Source: Chitinophagaceae bacterium (lineage in GTDB: Bacteria; Bacteroidota; Bacteroidia; Chitinophagales; Chitinophagaceae). From it: a stretch of DNA of 64,000 nucleotides. The stretch covers positions 234,510 through 298,509 of the forward strand of contig JADKJV010000003.1 of the NCBI GenBank assembly GCA_016720825.1, in the 5' to 3' direction. Below the pieces are notes generated by a model that was not told the DNA's origin, made no database searches, and worked only from the letters and a program-made list of their open reading frames with translations. Made by a program: the position numbers and the translations under genes. Positions 34,489-43,982 of this stretch are shown in pieces. Within the stretch, counting starts at the first letter, position 1. Each line of letters opens with the position of its first letter.

Positions 34489-37400
34489 GAGTAACAGCCG
34501 GACAGACAACTGTCCTGCGCTGGACAATCACTAATGGAAGCTGTTCAAGTTTTGATGAAGTATCCTGACCAATGATGTTGCTGTTACCGTAGCCGCCGCC
34601 GGTACAGACCAGGGCGCAGTGCGCTACCAGTACGTTTACCCTTGCAGGTAATACAGCCCTGTCAGGAACAGGTGTATGGACAATACAAAGTGGAGCAGGT
34701 GCGATCACAGATGCCTCTTCACCGACAACAACCGTTACAGGTGTTACAGCGGGTCAAACAACAATCCTCCGCTGGACGATCACTAATGGTACATGTTCAA
34801 GTTTTGATGAAGTATCCCTGACCAATGATGTTGCTGTTACAGTAGCCGCCGCCGGTACAGACCAGGCCCAGTGTGCTACCAGTACATTTACCCTTGCAGG
34901 TAATACGGCAGTATCAGGAACAGGTGTATGGACAATAACAAGTGGCGCCGGATCTATTACCGATGCTGCTTCACCGACAACAACCGTTACGGGCGTTACA
35001 GCCGGACAGACAACTGTCCTCCGCTGGACGATCACTAATGGTACATGTTCAAGTTTTGATGAAGTATCCCTGACCAATGATGTGGCTGTTACAGTAGCCG
35101 CCGCCGGTACAGACCAGGCGCAGTGCGCTACCAGTACGTTTACCCTTGCAGGTAATACAGCCGTATCAGGAACAGGAGTATGGACAATACAAAGTGGCGC
35201 CGGATCTATTACAGATGCCTCTTCACCCACAACAACCGTTACAGGCGTTACAGCCGGACAGACAACTGTCCTCCGCTGGACGATCACTAATGGTACATGT
35301 TCAAGTTTTGATGAAGTATCCCTGACCAATGATGTTGCTGTTACAGTAGCCGCCGCCGGTACAGCCAGGGCGCAGTGTGCTCCAGCACGTTTACCCTTGC
35401 AGGTAATACTGCCGTATCAGGAACAGGTGTATGGACAATACAAAGTGGCGCCGGTCTATTACCGATGCCTCTTCACCCACAACAACCGTTACGGGAGTAA
35501 CAGCCGGACAGACAACTGTCCTCCGCTGGACGATACAACGGTACATGTTCAAGCTGGGATGAAGTATCCCTGACCAATGATGTTGCTGTTACAGTAGCCA
35601 GCGCCGGTACAGACCAGACCCAGTGTGCTACCAGCACATTTACCCTTGCAGGTAATACTGCAGTATCAGGAACAGGTGTATGGACAATAACAAGTGGTGA
35701 TGGCGCGATCACAGATGCATCTTCACCCACAACAACCGTTACAGGAGTTACAGCCGGACAGACAACTGTTCTCCGCTGGACAATCACAAATGGAAGCTTC
35801 AAGTTTTGATGAAGTATCCCTGACCAATGATGGCTGTTACAGTAGCTGCCGCTGGTACAGACCAGGCGCAGTGCGCTACCAGTACGTTTACTCTTGCAGG
35901 TAATACAGCAGTATCAGGATCAGGTTTGTGGACTATAACAAGTGGAGCAGGTACAATCACAGATGCCTCTTCACCGACAACAACCGTTACGGGAGTAACA
36001 GCGGGACAGACAACTGTTCTCCGCTGGACAATCACTAACGGTACATGTTCAAGCCAGGATGATGTATCCCTGACTAATGATGTGGCTGTTACAGTAGCCG
36101 CCGCCGGTACAGACCAGGCGCAGTGTGCTACAGCACGTTTACCCTCGCTGGTAATACGGCAGTATCTGGTACAGGTATATGGACAATACCAAGTGGTGAT
36201 GGCGCGATCACAGATGCATCTTCACCCACCAACCTTACAGGAGTTGCGGACAGACAACTGTTCTCCGCTGACGATCACATGGTGCATGTTCAAGGTGATG
36301 TATCTCTGGTTAATTCAGTGCTGACGCGGTGTTGCAGGGCTCAGTGTACATTTACCCTTGCTGGTAATACAGCGGTAACTGGTACAGGAACCTGGACTAT
36401 TACAAGTGGCACAGGATCTATTACAGATGCTTCATCACCCACAACAACCGTTACTGGAGTTACAGCCGGAATTACATCTGTACTCCGCTGGACTATCACC
36501 AATGGAAGCTGTTCAAGCCATGATGAAGTGTCATTAATCAATGACCTTGCAGTAACAACTTCAAATGCAGGTGCTGACCAGTCTCAGTGTGCTACCAGTA
36601 CATTTACATTAGCTGGTAACAACCCAGCCACTGGCACGGGTTTATGGACAATCGTCAGCGGACCTGGAACAATAACAGATGCATCATCACCGACAACAAC
36701 TGTGACAGGGGTTACCGCAGGACAAACAACAGTACTGCGCTGGACAATCACAAACGGAAGTTGTTCAAGCAATGATGAAGTATCCCTGACCAATGATGTT
36801 GCTGTTTCAGTAGCCGCCGCAGGTACAGACCAGGCGCAGTGTGCAACCAGTACGTTTACCCTTGCAGGTAATACAGCAGTATCAGGAACAGGAGTATGGA
36901 CAATAACAAGCGGAGCTGGATCCATTACAACTCCGGCTTCACCAACTTCAACCGTTACAGGAGTAACAGCAGGACAGACAACTGTCCTTCGCTGGACGAT
37001 CACTAATGGAAGCTGTTCAAGTTTTGATGAAGTATCCCTGATTAATGATGTTGCTGTTACAGTAGCCGCCGCCGGTACAGACCAGGCGCAGTGTGCTACC
37101 AGTACGTTTACCCTTGCAGGTAATACGGCCGTATCAGGAACAGGTGTATGGACAATAACAAGTGGTGATGGCGCGATCACAGATGCCTCATCACCAACAA
37201 CAACCGTTACGGGAGTTACAGCCGGACAGACAACTGTCCTCCGCTGGACAATCACTAACGGTACATGTTCAAGTTTTGATGAAGTATCCCTGACCAATGA
37301 TGTGGCTGTTACAGTAGCCGCCGCCGGTACAGACCAGGCGCAGTGTGCAACCAGTACGTTTACCCTTGCAGGTAATACAGCAGTATCTGGTACAGGTATG

Positions 37401-38056
37401 GACAATAACAAGTGGTGATGGCGCGATCACAGATGCATCTTCACCGACAACAACCGTTACGGGAGTTACAGCCGGACAGACAACTGTCCTCCGCTGGACT
37501 ATTACTAACGGAAGCTGTTCAAGTTTTGATGAAGTATCCCTGACCAATGATGTTGCTGTTACAGTAGCCGCCGCCGGTACAGACCAGGCCCAGTGTGCTA
37601 CCAGTACGTTTACCCTTGCTGGTAATACCGCAGTATCAGGAACAGGTGTATGGACAATACAAAGTGGTGATGGCGCGATCACAGATGCCGCATCACCCAC
37701 AACAACCGTTACGGGAGTAACAGCCGGACAGACAACTGTCCTCAGCTGGACTATTACGAACGGTACATGTTCAAGCAAGGGATGAAGTATCCCTTACCAA
37801 TGATGTTGCTGTTACAGTAGCTGCCGCCGGTACAGACCAGGCCCAGTGTGCTACCAGCACATTTACCCTTGCAGGTAATACTGCCGTATCAGGAACAGGT
37901 GTATGGACAATACAAAGTGGCGCCGGATCTATTACCGATGCATCTTCACCCACAACAACCGTTACAGGAGTAACAGCCGGACAGACAACTGTCCTCCGCT
38001 GGACGATCACTAACGGTACATGTTCAAGCCAGGATGAAGTATCCCTGACTAATGAT
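34489..38056 (+). pseudogene. Frame-broken repeat portion of giant protein A
   Basis: Copies 4 to 17 of the 84-residue unit lie here in changing frames. Breaks visible by comparing sister copies include a lost C near 34565, an extra G near 34613, losses near 35375, 35455 and 35535, lost bases near 35797 and 35831, several lesions between 36130 and 36340, losses near 37397, and an extra G near 37781. No single frame spans the region. The downstream frame still encodes a complete C-terminal sorting domain, so the original gene was continuous. Either the array is decaying or the repeat consensus is unreliable. Confidence 0.65.
36123..37418 (+). CDS. Giant protein A, longest intact repeat fragment
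   Basis: This 431-codon open stretch holds about four to five in-frame 84-residue repeats after a garbled start (36123-36340). It is a fragment of protein A, with no independent start signal or signal peptide. It ends where two bases are lost near 37397 relative to sister copies. Confidence 0.45.
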   Translation: MCYSTFTLAGNTAVSGTGIWTIPSGDGAITDASSPTNLTGVADRQLFSADDHMVHVQGDVSLVNSVLTRCCRAQCTFTLAGNTAVTGTGTWTITSGTGSITDASSPTTTVTGVTAGITSVLRWTITNGSCSSHDEVSLINDLAVTTSNAGADQSQCATSTFTLAGNNPATGTGLWTIVSGPGTITDASSPTTTVTGVTAGQTTVLRWTITNGSCSSNDEVSLTNDVAVSVAAAGTDQAQCATSTFTLAGNTAVSGTGVWTITSGAGSITTPASPTSTVTGVTAGQTTVLRWTITNGSCSSFDEVSLINDVAVTVAAAGTDQAQCATSTFTLAGNTAVSGTGVWTITSGDGAITDASSPTTTVTGVTAGQTTVLRWTITNGTCSSFDEVSLTNDVAVTVAAAGTDQAQCATSTFTLAGNTAVSGTGMDNNKW

Positions 38057-40003
38057 GTGGCTGTTACAGTAGCTGCCGCCGGTACAGACCAGACCCAGTG
38101 TGCTACCAGCACGTTCACTCTTGCGGGTAATACAGCTTTGGTCGGAACCGGAGCATGGTCTATCGTTAGCGGTGCCGGATCTATTACAGATGCTGCTTCA
38201 CCAACATCAACTGTTACGGGAGTGACAGTCGGACAGACAACTATCCTTCGCTGGACAATTACGAACGGTACATGTTCAAGCCAGGATGATGTATCACTGA
38301 CCAATGACCAGTTATCAAACGGTGGAACCCTCTCAGGATCTGCTGAAGTGTGCCCGACTACAAACAGTACTACACTGACTTTGGGAGCTTATACAGGAAC
38401 TATAGTTAAATGGCAATCTTCTGGTGTTTCCGATTTCAGCAGTGGAGTTTCTGATATTGTCAACACGACTAATACGTATACGGCTACCAATTTGTCTGCA
38501 GATACCTATTTCAGGGTAGTTGTTCAAAATGGAAGCTGTTCAGTGGCTAATTCTTCAATTGCTTCAGTAACTATTACCAATACCTACACCTGGACCGGTA
38601 CCAACAGTACCGCCTGGTCTGATGTCGGTAACTGGGGTTGTGGTGTTCTGCCTGTTCACACAACAGATGTTGTGATTCCTTCAGGACTGACCAATTACCC
38701 GTTAATCAGCAACGTAACCAATGCTGTGCTGAATGATATCAGTATTGCTGCAGGTGCTTCTGTAACTGTCCAGGGTTCACTGGAAATTGCAGGTGCAATC
38801 AGTAACAGCGGCAGTTTTGATGCAACAGCCGGTACTATTGAAATGGATGGTACACTTGCGCAGACAATTCCTGCCGGTGCTTTCAATGGTAATATCGGCA
38901 CGCTGCGGATTGATAATACAGCCGGAGTAACCCTTGGTGAATCCAAAACTGCCGGTACGCTTGTACTGGTGAATGGTTTACTTGACCTGGGTGCCAATAC
39001 GCTGACCGTTACTTCCGTTTCCGGTGGTTCTGCTACTTCTTATGTAAGGACACAGGGAGCCGGTGTGCTGAAAGTAAATATTGGTAACACAGTAGCTGCT
39101 GTAATACCTGTTGGTAACAGTGCCTATAATCCGGTAACGATTACTAATAACAGTGGCGCAGGTGATGATTTTGATGTGCGCGTACTGGATGAAGTGTATG
39201 ACAATGGTTTCAACGGATCCATCCTGCCTTATGCACGTGTGCAGCGGACATGGATGATCAATAAAACCAATCCGAATGGCGGAGCAGGTGTTGATTTCGT
39301 ATTCAACTGGAATTCTGGTGAAACTACCGGTAGCCTGGTTGTACCAAGAATGTTCCATTACCAGGCCTCTGGCAGCAGGTGGGTGAAAGAAGATGGCACA
39401 ACAAGCTATCCGACTGCAACCAGCCTGAGCTTTACAGGGTATATGGGTTCATTCTCACCGTTTGCAATCATTGACAACCAGTTTACACTGCCTGTCAGCT
39501 GGTTGAGCTTTACTGCCGTTAAACACGACCAGGTGGTTTGGCTGAACTGGAGTACAGTATCTGAGCGGAATTCACGCGACTATACGATACAGCACAGTGT
39601 GAACGGACAACAGTGGTCTGATATTGGTAATCTGCCTGCAGCCGGAAACAGCAACAGCGTTTCTATCTACAGCTTTACCCATCATCAGCCCGTAACTGGT
39701 ATCAATTATTATCGCCTGGTAGAAACAGATATGGATGGACATGCAACCTATAGCAAAGTAGTGGTGGTTATTTTCACCACAGAAGCTAAGCCGCTGATTG
39801 TTTACCCGAATCCTGTTTCTGACGGAAGACTGAATGTCCAGGTACAGCAAACAGAAACTATCCGCCTGTATAACCACCTGGGAGAACTGGTTATGACCAA
39901 AGAATTCCAGCCCGGTACACAGGTATGGGATCTGAGCAGACTGGCCCGCGGTGTTTATATCCTGAAAGCAGGAAAAGAAACAGAAAGGATCGTAATACAA
40001 TAA
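38057..40003 (+). CDS. Giant secreted repeat protein A, C-terminal frame with T9SS sorting domain
   Basis: The 648 codons contain the last 84-residue repeat, a different Ig-like unit, a WTGTNSTAWSDVGNWGCGVLP beta-helix-like block (about residues 178-420), a FAVKHDQ..LNWSTVSERNS fibronectin-like block, and a type A T9SS sorting domain over the last 75 residues (VYPNPVSDG, RLYNHLGELV, LARGVYILKA, ERIVIQ). The sorting domain directs export across the outer membrane and surface attachment. It is the true end of the gene that begins at 28926, followed by a strong terminator. Confidence 0.85.
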   Translation: MAVTVAAAGTDQTQCATSTFTLAGNTALVGTGAWSIVSGAGSITDAASPTSTVTGVTVGQTTILRWTITNGTCSSQDDVSLTNDQLSNGGTLSGSAEVCPTTNSTTLTLGAYTGTIVKWQSSGVSDFSSGVSDIVNTTNTYTATNLSADTYFRVVVQNGSCSVANSSIASVTITNTYTWTGTNSTAWSDVGNWGCGVLPVHTTDVVIPSGLTNYPLISNVTNAVLNDISIAAGASVTVQGSLEIAGAISNSGSFDATAGTIEMDGTLAQTIPAGAFNGNIGTLRIDNTAGVTLGESKTAGTLVLVNGLLDLGANTLTVTSVSGGSATSYVRTQGAGVLKVNIGNTVAAVIPVGNSAYNPVTITNNSGAGDDFDVRVLDEVYDNGFNGSILPYARVQRTWMINKTNPNGGAGVDFVFNWNSGETTGSLVVPRMFHYQASGSRWVKEDGTTSYPTATSLSFTGYMGSFSPFAIIDNQFTLPVSWLSFTAVKHDQVVWLNWSTVSERNSRDYTIQHSVNGQQWSDIGNLPAAGNSNSVSIYSFTHHQPVTGINYYRLVETDMDGHATYSKVVVVIFTTEAKPLIVYPNPVSDGRLNVQVQQTETIRLYNHLGELVMTKEFQPGTQVWDLSRLARGVYILKAGKETERIVIQ

Positions 40004-40023
40004 TTATTGAAACCTGAAACTAC

Positions 40024-40054
40024 AGGCCGGTTCCGGAAGGAGCCGGCCTTTTTT
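40024..40054 (+). terminator. Rho-independent terminator after giant protein A
   Basis: An 11-bp stem (AGGCCGGTTCC with GGAGCCGGCCT, one G-U pair) with a GGAA tetraloop is followed by six T. Confidence 0.9.
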
Positions 40055-40111
40055 ATGAATGGAGATGTTGTTTCTGGATTTTTTTCCATCTTTGACACAT
40101 AAACAAAAATC

Positions 40112-40537
40112 ATGAGTGTACAACCATTATCTATTACGATCAAAGCCACCGTGAACGCCCAGGTTGGCAAGACCTGGGATTGTTATACCGGCCCCGGGCA
40201 TATCGTCCATTGGAATTTCGCTTCGCCTGACTGGCATTGCCCCAAGGCAACAAACGACCTGACAGTGGGCGGTAAATTCACTTCCCGCATGGAAGCCCGC
40301 GACGGGTCAATGGGTTTTGATTTTGAAGGTGTGTACACGGATATCAGGGAACATGCCCTGATTCAATATGTGATGGCAGACGGCCGGAAAGTCAAGGCTG
40401 TATTTAAGGAAGATGGTCATCAAACACATGTTACAGTTACGTTTGATGCAGAAAACACCAACCCGGCAGAGATGCAGCAAATGGGATGGCAGGCTATCCT
40501 GGATTCATTTAAAAAATATACTGAATCACTTCCCTGA
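40112..40537 (+). CDS. SRPBCC/AHSA1-family (START-like) protein
   Basis: This 141-residue single-domain protein resembles the activator-of-Hsp90-ATPase homologue family: ITIKATVNAQVGKTWDCYTGP at the start, IVHWNFASPDWHCPKA, GGKFTSRMEARDGSMGFDFEGVYTDI, and GWQAILDSFKKYTES at the end. The helix-grip fold binds small hydrophobic ligands. The physiological role of such stand-alone proteins is usually unknown. It has its own transcription unit after the terminator at 40.0 kb and is convergent with the next gene. Confidence 0.85.
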   Translation: MSVQPLSITIKATVNAQVGKTWDCYTGPGHIVHWNFASPDWHCPKATNDLTVGGKFTSRMEARDGSMGFDFEGVYTDIREHALIQYVMADGRKVKAVFKEDGHQTHVTVTFDAENTNPAEMQQMGWQAILDSFKKYTESLP

Positions 40538-40540
40538 ACT

Positions 40541-41254
40541 TTATAAGGCATACCGTATGCGGACAGCACAGGGAAAATAAGGGTTACCCATACTTTCCTG
40601 TATCCCGGGTGGCTTTAAGCCCCATCCGCCAATTGTGGTCACTGGTTTATAACCCGCAGGCAGGTTTTTGTATTTTACCGTTTTTTCTTTGCCGCCAATG
40701 CCGATATTTATTTCAGCTTGTAAGCGGTCATTCCGGCTGATAGAAAAAGCTTTACCGAAAATAATAGCGCCGCCCCACACAAAAGCATTGGCCTTGTAAA
40801 GATACTTGTGCAGGGTATCAGCGGCAGTCGGGTTTATGAAATCATACCTGGCGGTAAAATTATATGTCTTGATTCGTCCTTCCAGTCCAATAAATGATTC
40901 TGATACATTCCGTATAAACCTCTTTTGCCTCCGGAAAAAACCAAAAATCGGGAACCCGCCACTATTAATATGATAACGGTATTGCGCAATCGCCCGGAAT
41001 CCTGAAAGGCTTTCAGGTTCTGTACTGTAGAACGGTGATTTTGTCACCCAGGCCAGTTCAGTATACACTTCACTGCGCTCTGTAAACTGCCGGGCAAACC
41101 CGAGACCTACAGGCATTTGTCCCTCTAACCAGCTGAATGGGCTGTACACCAGGTAACTGTCGTAAGTATTTTTTGTTGGTTTTTTTTCTTCATCCTGTGA
41201 AAAAACCAGCTGCTTGCTTAACAGCAGAAAGACAAAAAGGATTATTTTCTTCAT
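40541..41254 (-). CDS. Secreted hypothetical protein, possible outer-membrane beta-barrel
   Basis: The 237-residue protein has a clear signal peptide (KKIILFVFLLLSKQLVFSQ) and then alternating aromatic/polar strands (SEVYTELAWVTKSPFYST, FRAIAQYRYHIN, YNFTARYDFI, LQAEINIGIGG), ending in AVRIRYAL, which looks like a closing beta-strand. This fits a small outer-membrane barrel, but I do not recognise the family. It stands alone, convergent with the SRPBCC gene with three bases between them. Confidence 0.65.
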   Translation of the reverse strand: MKKIILFVFLLLSKQLVFSQDEEKKPTKNTYDSYLVYSPFSWLEGQMPVGLGFARQFTERSEVYTELAWVTKSPFYSTEPESLSGFRAIAQYRYHINSGGFPIFGFFRRQKRFIRNVSESFIGLEGRIKTYNFTARYDFINPTAADTLHKYLYKANAFVWGGAIIFGKAFSISRNDRLQAEINIGIGGKEKTVKYKNLPAGYKPVTTIGGWGLKPPGIQESMGNPYFPCAVRIRYAL

Positions 41255-41565
41255 AATGAATTTCCGTGAGTTGTTTATTCAGACATTTTTATAATGTGCC
41301 ATGCTGCTTGCAGACATACTGTTTTCCGGATAAAAATGGAAATAGGGCAGGAGAAAATATATTTCTTAATATAAAGGCATTAAAAATCCTTTATTCCTGT
41401 ATTTTAGGAACAGAACATTAAGACTTTACAGAAATCAACAGGTTTAATTCCCATACTTTTTTTAATCCACACCATTGGTGGCAGATAAGCCTTCCATGAT
41501 CAACTATCACATTGTGTCCCGGGTATAATCTTCATACGGCACTGAAATTTATTTACCTTTCCGTC
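41255..41565. other. 311-bp gene-free divergent intergenic region
   Basis: This AT-rich region lies between two divergent starts and should hold both promoters. I find no exact consensus promoter. TACCTTTC near 41554 is a one-mismatch -7 box for the rightward gene. Nothing else stands out. Confidence 0.4.
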
Positions 41566-42066
41566 ATGGCAGGTAAATTGCACCCCGACAGTGAGTTTGT
41601 TGTTAAAGAAGAAATTGTACTTGTTTTTATTTTAACAGGTTTGTCCATCCTGATTTTTATTTACGGGATACTGGATCTCACCGTAATAACCGGCCTGAAG
41701 GATAATGCCTCAGCATTTACTTTCCTGGCGGCGATTGTTCCTGCAATTTATTTTTTCAGGAAAGGCTTTCGGAATCCTGTTTCCCTGCGGATTAACCGAA
41801 AAGGAATTTATGAGGGCAATCGTTTAATTACCGGATGGGAAAGTCTTGTCAAGGCCACGATCACACAGAAAACAGAAGGCAAATGGAAATCGGTCCAGGA
41901 CAATTTCCAGCTAGTGATTGATTTTTATGTTGGGGGTGGTGTTAAACCATTTCGTCATGTTATACCACTCACCAATACCCAGAATAAATCGGAGGAAGAA
42001 GTGATGGCGGCCATCCGGTATTTTGTCGGGTTGCATGCTGCAACGACAAGCCAGACTGCCAGGTAA
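41566..42066 (+). CDS. Small membrane protein, STM3941-like
   Basis: The 166 residues from ATG 41566 have two hydrophobic helices (LVFILTGLSILIFIYGILDL and AFTFLAAIVPAIYFF) followed by a PH-like soluble part (LRINRKGIYEGNRLITGWESLVKATI), a layout I associate with STM3941-family membrane proteins. Function is unknown. A start at 41512 would add 18 residues. It is convergent with the KdpE gene, with 19 bases between them. Confidence 0.65.
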   Translation: MAGKLHPDSEFVVKEEIVLVFILTGLSILIFIYGILDLTVITGLKDNASAFTFLAAIVPAIYFFRKGFRNPVSLRINRKGIYEGNRLITGWESLVKATITQKTEGKWKSVQDNFQLVIDFYVGGGVKPFRHVIPLTNTQNKSEEEVMAAIRYFVGLHAATTSQTAR

Positions 42067-42085
42067 TTCTACATCCCGGTAAAAT

Positions 42086-42778
42086 TTACTGTGACAGGTT
42101 GCTGATAAACCGGTAACCAACGCCGGATTCTGTCAGCAGGTGTTGCGGCCTGTTTGGATCATCTTCAATCTTTTTCCTGATCTGCGCTATAAAAACACGC
42201 AGGTATTGTGACTGGTTAATAAAACCCGGTCCCCATACAGCCCGTAGCAGGTACTGGTGGGTGAGCACTTTGCCGTCATTCTGAGCAAATAAAGATAACA
42301 GGCTGAATTCCGTATTTGTGAGTTTGACGAGTTCGCCTTTTTTCTTTACGATTCTCCCTAATAAATCAATCTGCAGGTCTTCTGAATTTATGATCGGTTC
42401 ACTGTCTTCGGTAACAGAACTCCGTAAGGCAGACCTGATCCTCGCCAGCAGTTCGCCCGTGCGGAATGGTTTGGATAAATAATCATTGGCGCCTTTATCC
42501 AGTGCGCGGATAATAACTTCCTCGCTGTTCTGTACAGAAAGCACAATCACCGGGCCGGTATGCCATTCCCTTAATTCCTGTAATACATCCATGCCGTTTT
42601 TATCAGGCAACCCGAGGTCAAGCAGGATCAGGTCCGGCGGATGGTTGGATGCCATGATGAGCCCTTCGTTACCGGTTGTTGCTTCAGTAACATTATAGTT
42701 ATTGGTCTTCAGCGTAATCTCCAGCATACGGCGAATCTGTTCTTCATCATCTATTACAAGTATTTCTGCCTTATTCAT
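42086..42778 (-). CDS. kdpE: Response regulator, KdpE-like (OmpR family)
   Basis: This 230-residue protein has a receiver domain (phospho-acceptor D54 in LILLDLGLPDKNG, acidic pair at D10/D11, Lys in LSKPFRTGELLARIR) and a C-terminal winged-helix DNA-binding domain (LTNTEFSLLSLFAQN, VFIAQIRKKIEDDPNRPQHLLTESGVGYRF). It is transcribed with the KdpD-like kinase three bases upstream. Together they are the expected activator of the kdp operon, which here lies 5 kb away on the other strand. Confidence 0.9.
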   Translation of the reverse strand: MNKAEILVIDDEEQIRRMLEITLKTNNYNVTEATTGNEGLIMASNHPPDLILLDLGLPDKNGMDVLQELREWHTGPVIVLSVQNSEEVIIRALDKGANDYLSKPFRTGELLARIRSALRSSVTEDSEPIINSEDLQIDLLGRIVKKKGELVKLTNTEFSLLSLFAQNDGKVLTHQYLLRAVWGPGFINQSQYLRVFIAQIRKKIEDDPNRPQHLLTESGVGYRFISNLSQ

Positions 42779-42781
42779 GGC

Positions 42782-43831
42782 TTATGCTTTTAAATATGCA
42801 GTTGCTGCAGGTAAAGTAATGGTAAACCTGGCGCCGCCGGTAGTAATATTTTCCAGGCTGATATTCCCTTTTAATGCTTCAATAAATCCTTTTACGATTG
42901 AAAGTCCAAGTCCGGTACCGCCGGGTTTACTGAATTTAAGCCGGTAAAATTTATCAAACACATTTTCTATTTCTTCCGGGGGGAATCCAACACCATTATC
43001 TTCAATGATCAGTTCTAATATGTCGGCGTGGATAAGAGCCGTGATATTGATCTTGCTGTCTGGTTTTGTGTACAGGCATGCATTATTCAGCAAATTGTAA
43101 ATAGCCTGGCCCAGCAACAGTTTATCTGTTTTAACCAGCGGCAGGTCGGGGTTAATAGCGATGGATATTTTTTGAGCTATTCCAACATCTTCAATTTTCT
43201 TAACCGTATCATAAACAAGTTCGCTGATATCACACCAGTCCATTTTGGGTTTGATGAAGCCTGAATCAAGCCTTGACATATTCAGCAGGTTCTCCACCTG
43301 CTGGTTTAGTCTTAAGGAGGCTTTTGAAATTTCACTGATCAGTTCATTTTTGTTTTCGGCTGTCAGGTTGTTATTGCCCGACTGGATATTGTCTGTTGCT
43401 GCAATGATTGTTGCAATAGGTGTTCTCAGTTCATGTGAAAATGAATTGAGCAGCGTGTCATATAGCTTTAAAGTATTTGCCTTTTCTTCTTTTTTCCGCG
43501 AAGCTTTTTCTACCTGCCTGATTTTATATGTGAGCACCGCACTGATCATGGCAATCACGAAATACATGATCAGCAGGATGGCATCTTCGGTATTGGTAAC
43601 ATGAACGGTGAACCGCGGGGGAATAAAGAAGAAATCCCAGATAAATGCACTCAGGGCCGCAGAAACCAGCACCGGTAAAATGTCAAACGAAATAGCAATT
43701 AACGAAACCGAAAGCAGTAGGATAAACGCAATGACCCGGTAACCCAGCCAGGAGGAAATGCCATAGCAGATAGCCGAAACCACCAGCACGAGGCTGAGAC
43801 TGATAATGTATTGATTCCGCTTGCTTTTCAT
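42782..43831 (-). CDS. kdpD: Histidine kinase equal to the C-terminal half of KdpD
   Basis: The 349 residues begin with four close hydrophobic segments (about 8-105; the DUF4118 module of KdpD), followed by a dimerisation/phospho-acceptor helix (H133 in FSHELRTPIAT) and a HATPase domain (NNACLYTKP, DNGVGFPPEE, GGTGLGLSIVKGF). The N-terminal KdpD and Usp domains of the full-length protein are absent and sit in a separate gene at 53.3 kb. It is divergent from kup, whose start is 151 bases away, so K+ supply and its sensing are adjacent. Confidence 0.9.
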   Translation of the reverse strand: MKSKRNQYIISLSLVLVVSAICYGISSWLGYRVIAFILLLSVSLIAISFDILPVLVSAALSAFIWDFFFIPPRFTVHVTNTEDAILLIMYFVIAMISAVLTYKIRQVEKASRKKEEKANTLKLYDTLLNSFSHELRTPIATIIAATDNIQSGNNNLTAENKNELISEISKASLRLNQQVENLLNMSRLDSGFIKPKMDWCDISELVYDTVKKIEDVGIAQKISIAINPDLPLVKTDKLLLGQAIYNLLNNACLYTKPDSKINITALIHADILELIIEDNGVGFPPEEIENVFDKFYRLKFSKPGGTGLGLSIVKGFIEALKGNISLENITTGGARFTITLPAATAYLKA

Positions 43832-43928
43832 TGCTGTATCAAATGTAAGAAACCGGTTATGCAGACGAATTTAAAGGCTGAAAACAGTATAAAGATTTTA
43901 TAAAGATTCTTCCGGTATGACCGTTTTA

Positions 43929-43960
43929 TTCGTCAGTTGCTGAACGCTGTTCTAATTTTG
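43929..43960 (+). promoter_or_regulatory. Candidate Bacteroidota-type promoter for kup
   Basis: TTCG (43929-43932, one mismatch from TTTG), 20 bases and TAATTTTG at 43953-43960, an exact TAnnTTTG match, lie 22 bases before the kup ATG. Confidence 0.6.
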
Positions 43961-43982
43961 GTTTCGCAATTCACAAAAACTA

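Larger units (their letters stand above)
33832..38312. repeat. Array of about 18 tandem 252-bp repeats within giant protein A
   Basis: Using the GACCAG that starts each unit as landmark, copies lie near 33853, 34105, 34357, 34607, 34860, 35112, 35364, 35612, 35860, 36112, about 36338, 36576, 36828, 37080, 37332, 37582, 37835 and 38087. Exact spacing is 252 bp (84 codons) wherever the frame is intact. Spacings of 248, 250, 253 and about 226-238 mark indels. Many copies are nearly identical. Each encodes an Ig-like beta unit with a conserved Cys pair (QCATSTF and NGSCSSFDE). Confidence 0.92.

Noticed and set aside
33819..38304. Long minus-strand open frames across the repeat array (for example 36584-37411)
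   Set aside because: They are mirror frames of the 252-bp repeats. They lack signal peptides and known domains, and the plus strand encodes a coherent secreted protein.
33832..38312. CRISPR array
   Set aside because: The repeats are 252 bp, coding and contiguous, with no spacer pattern and no cas genes nearby.
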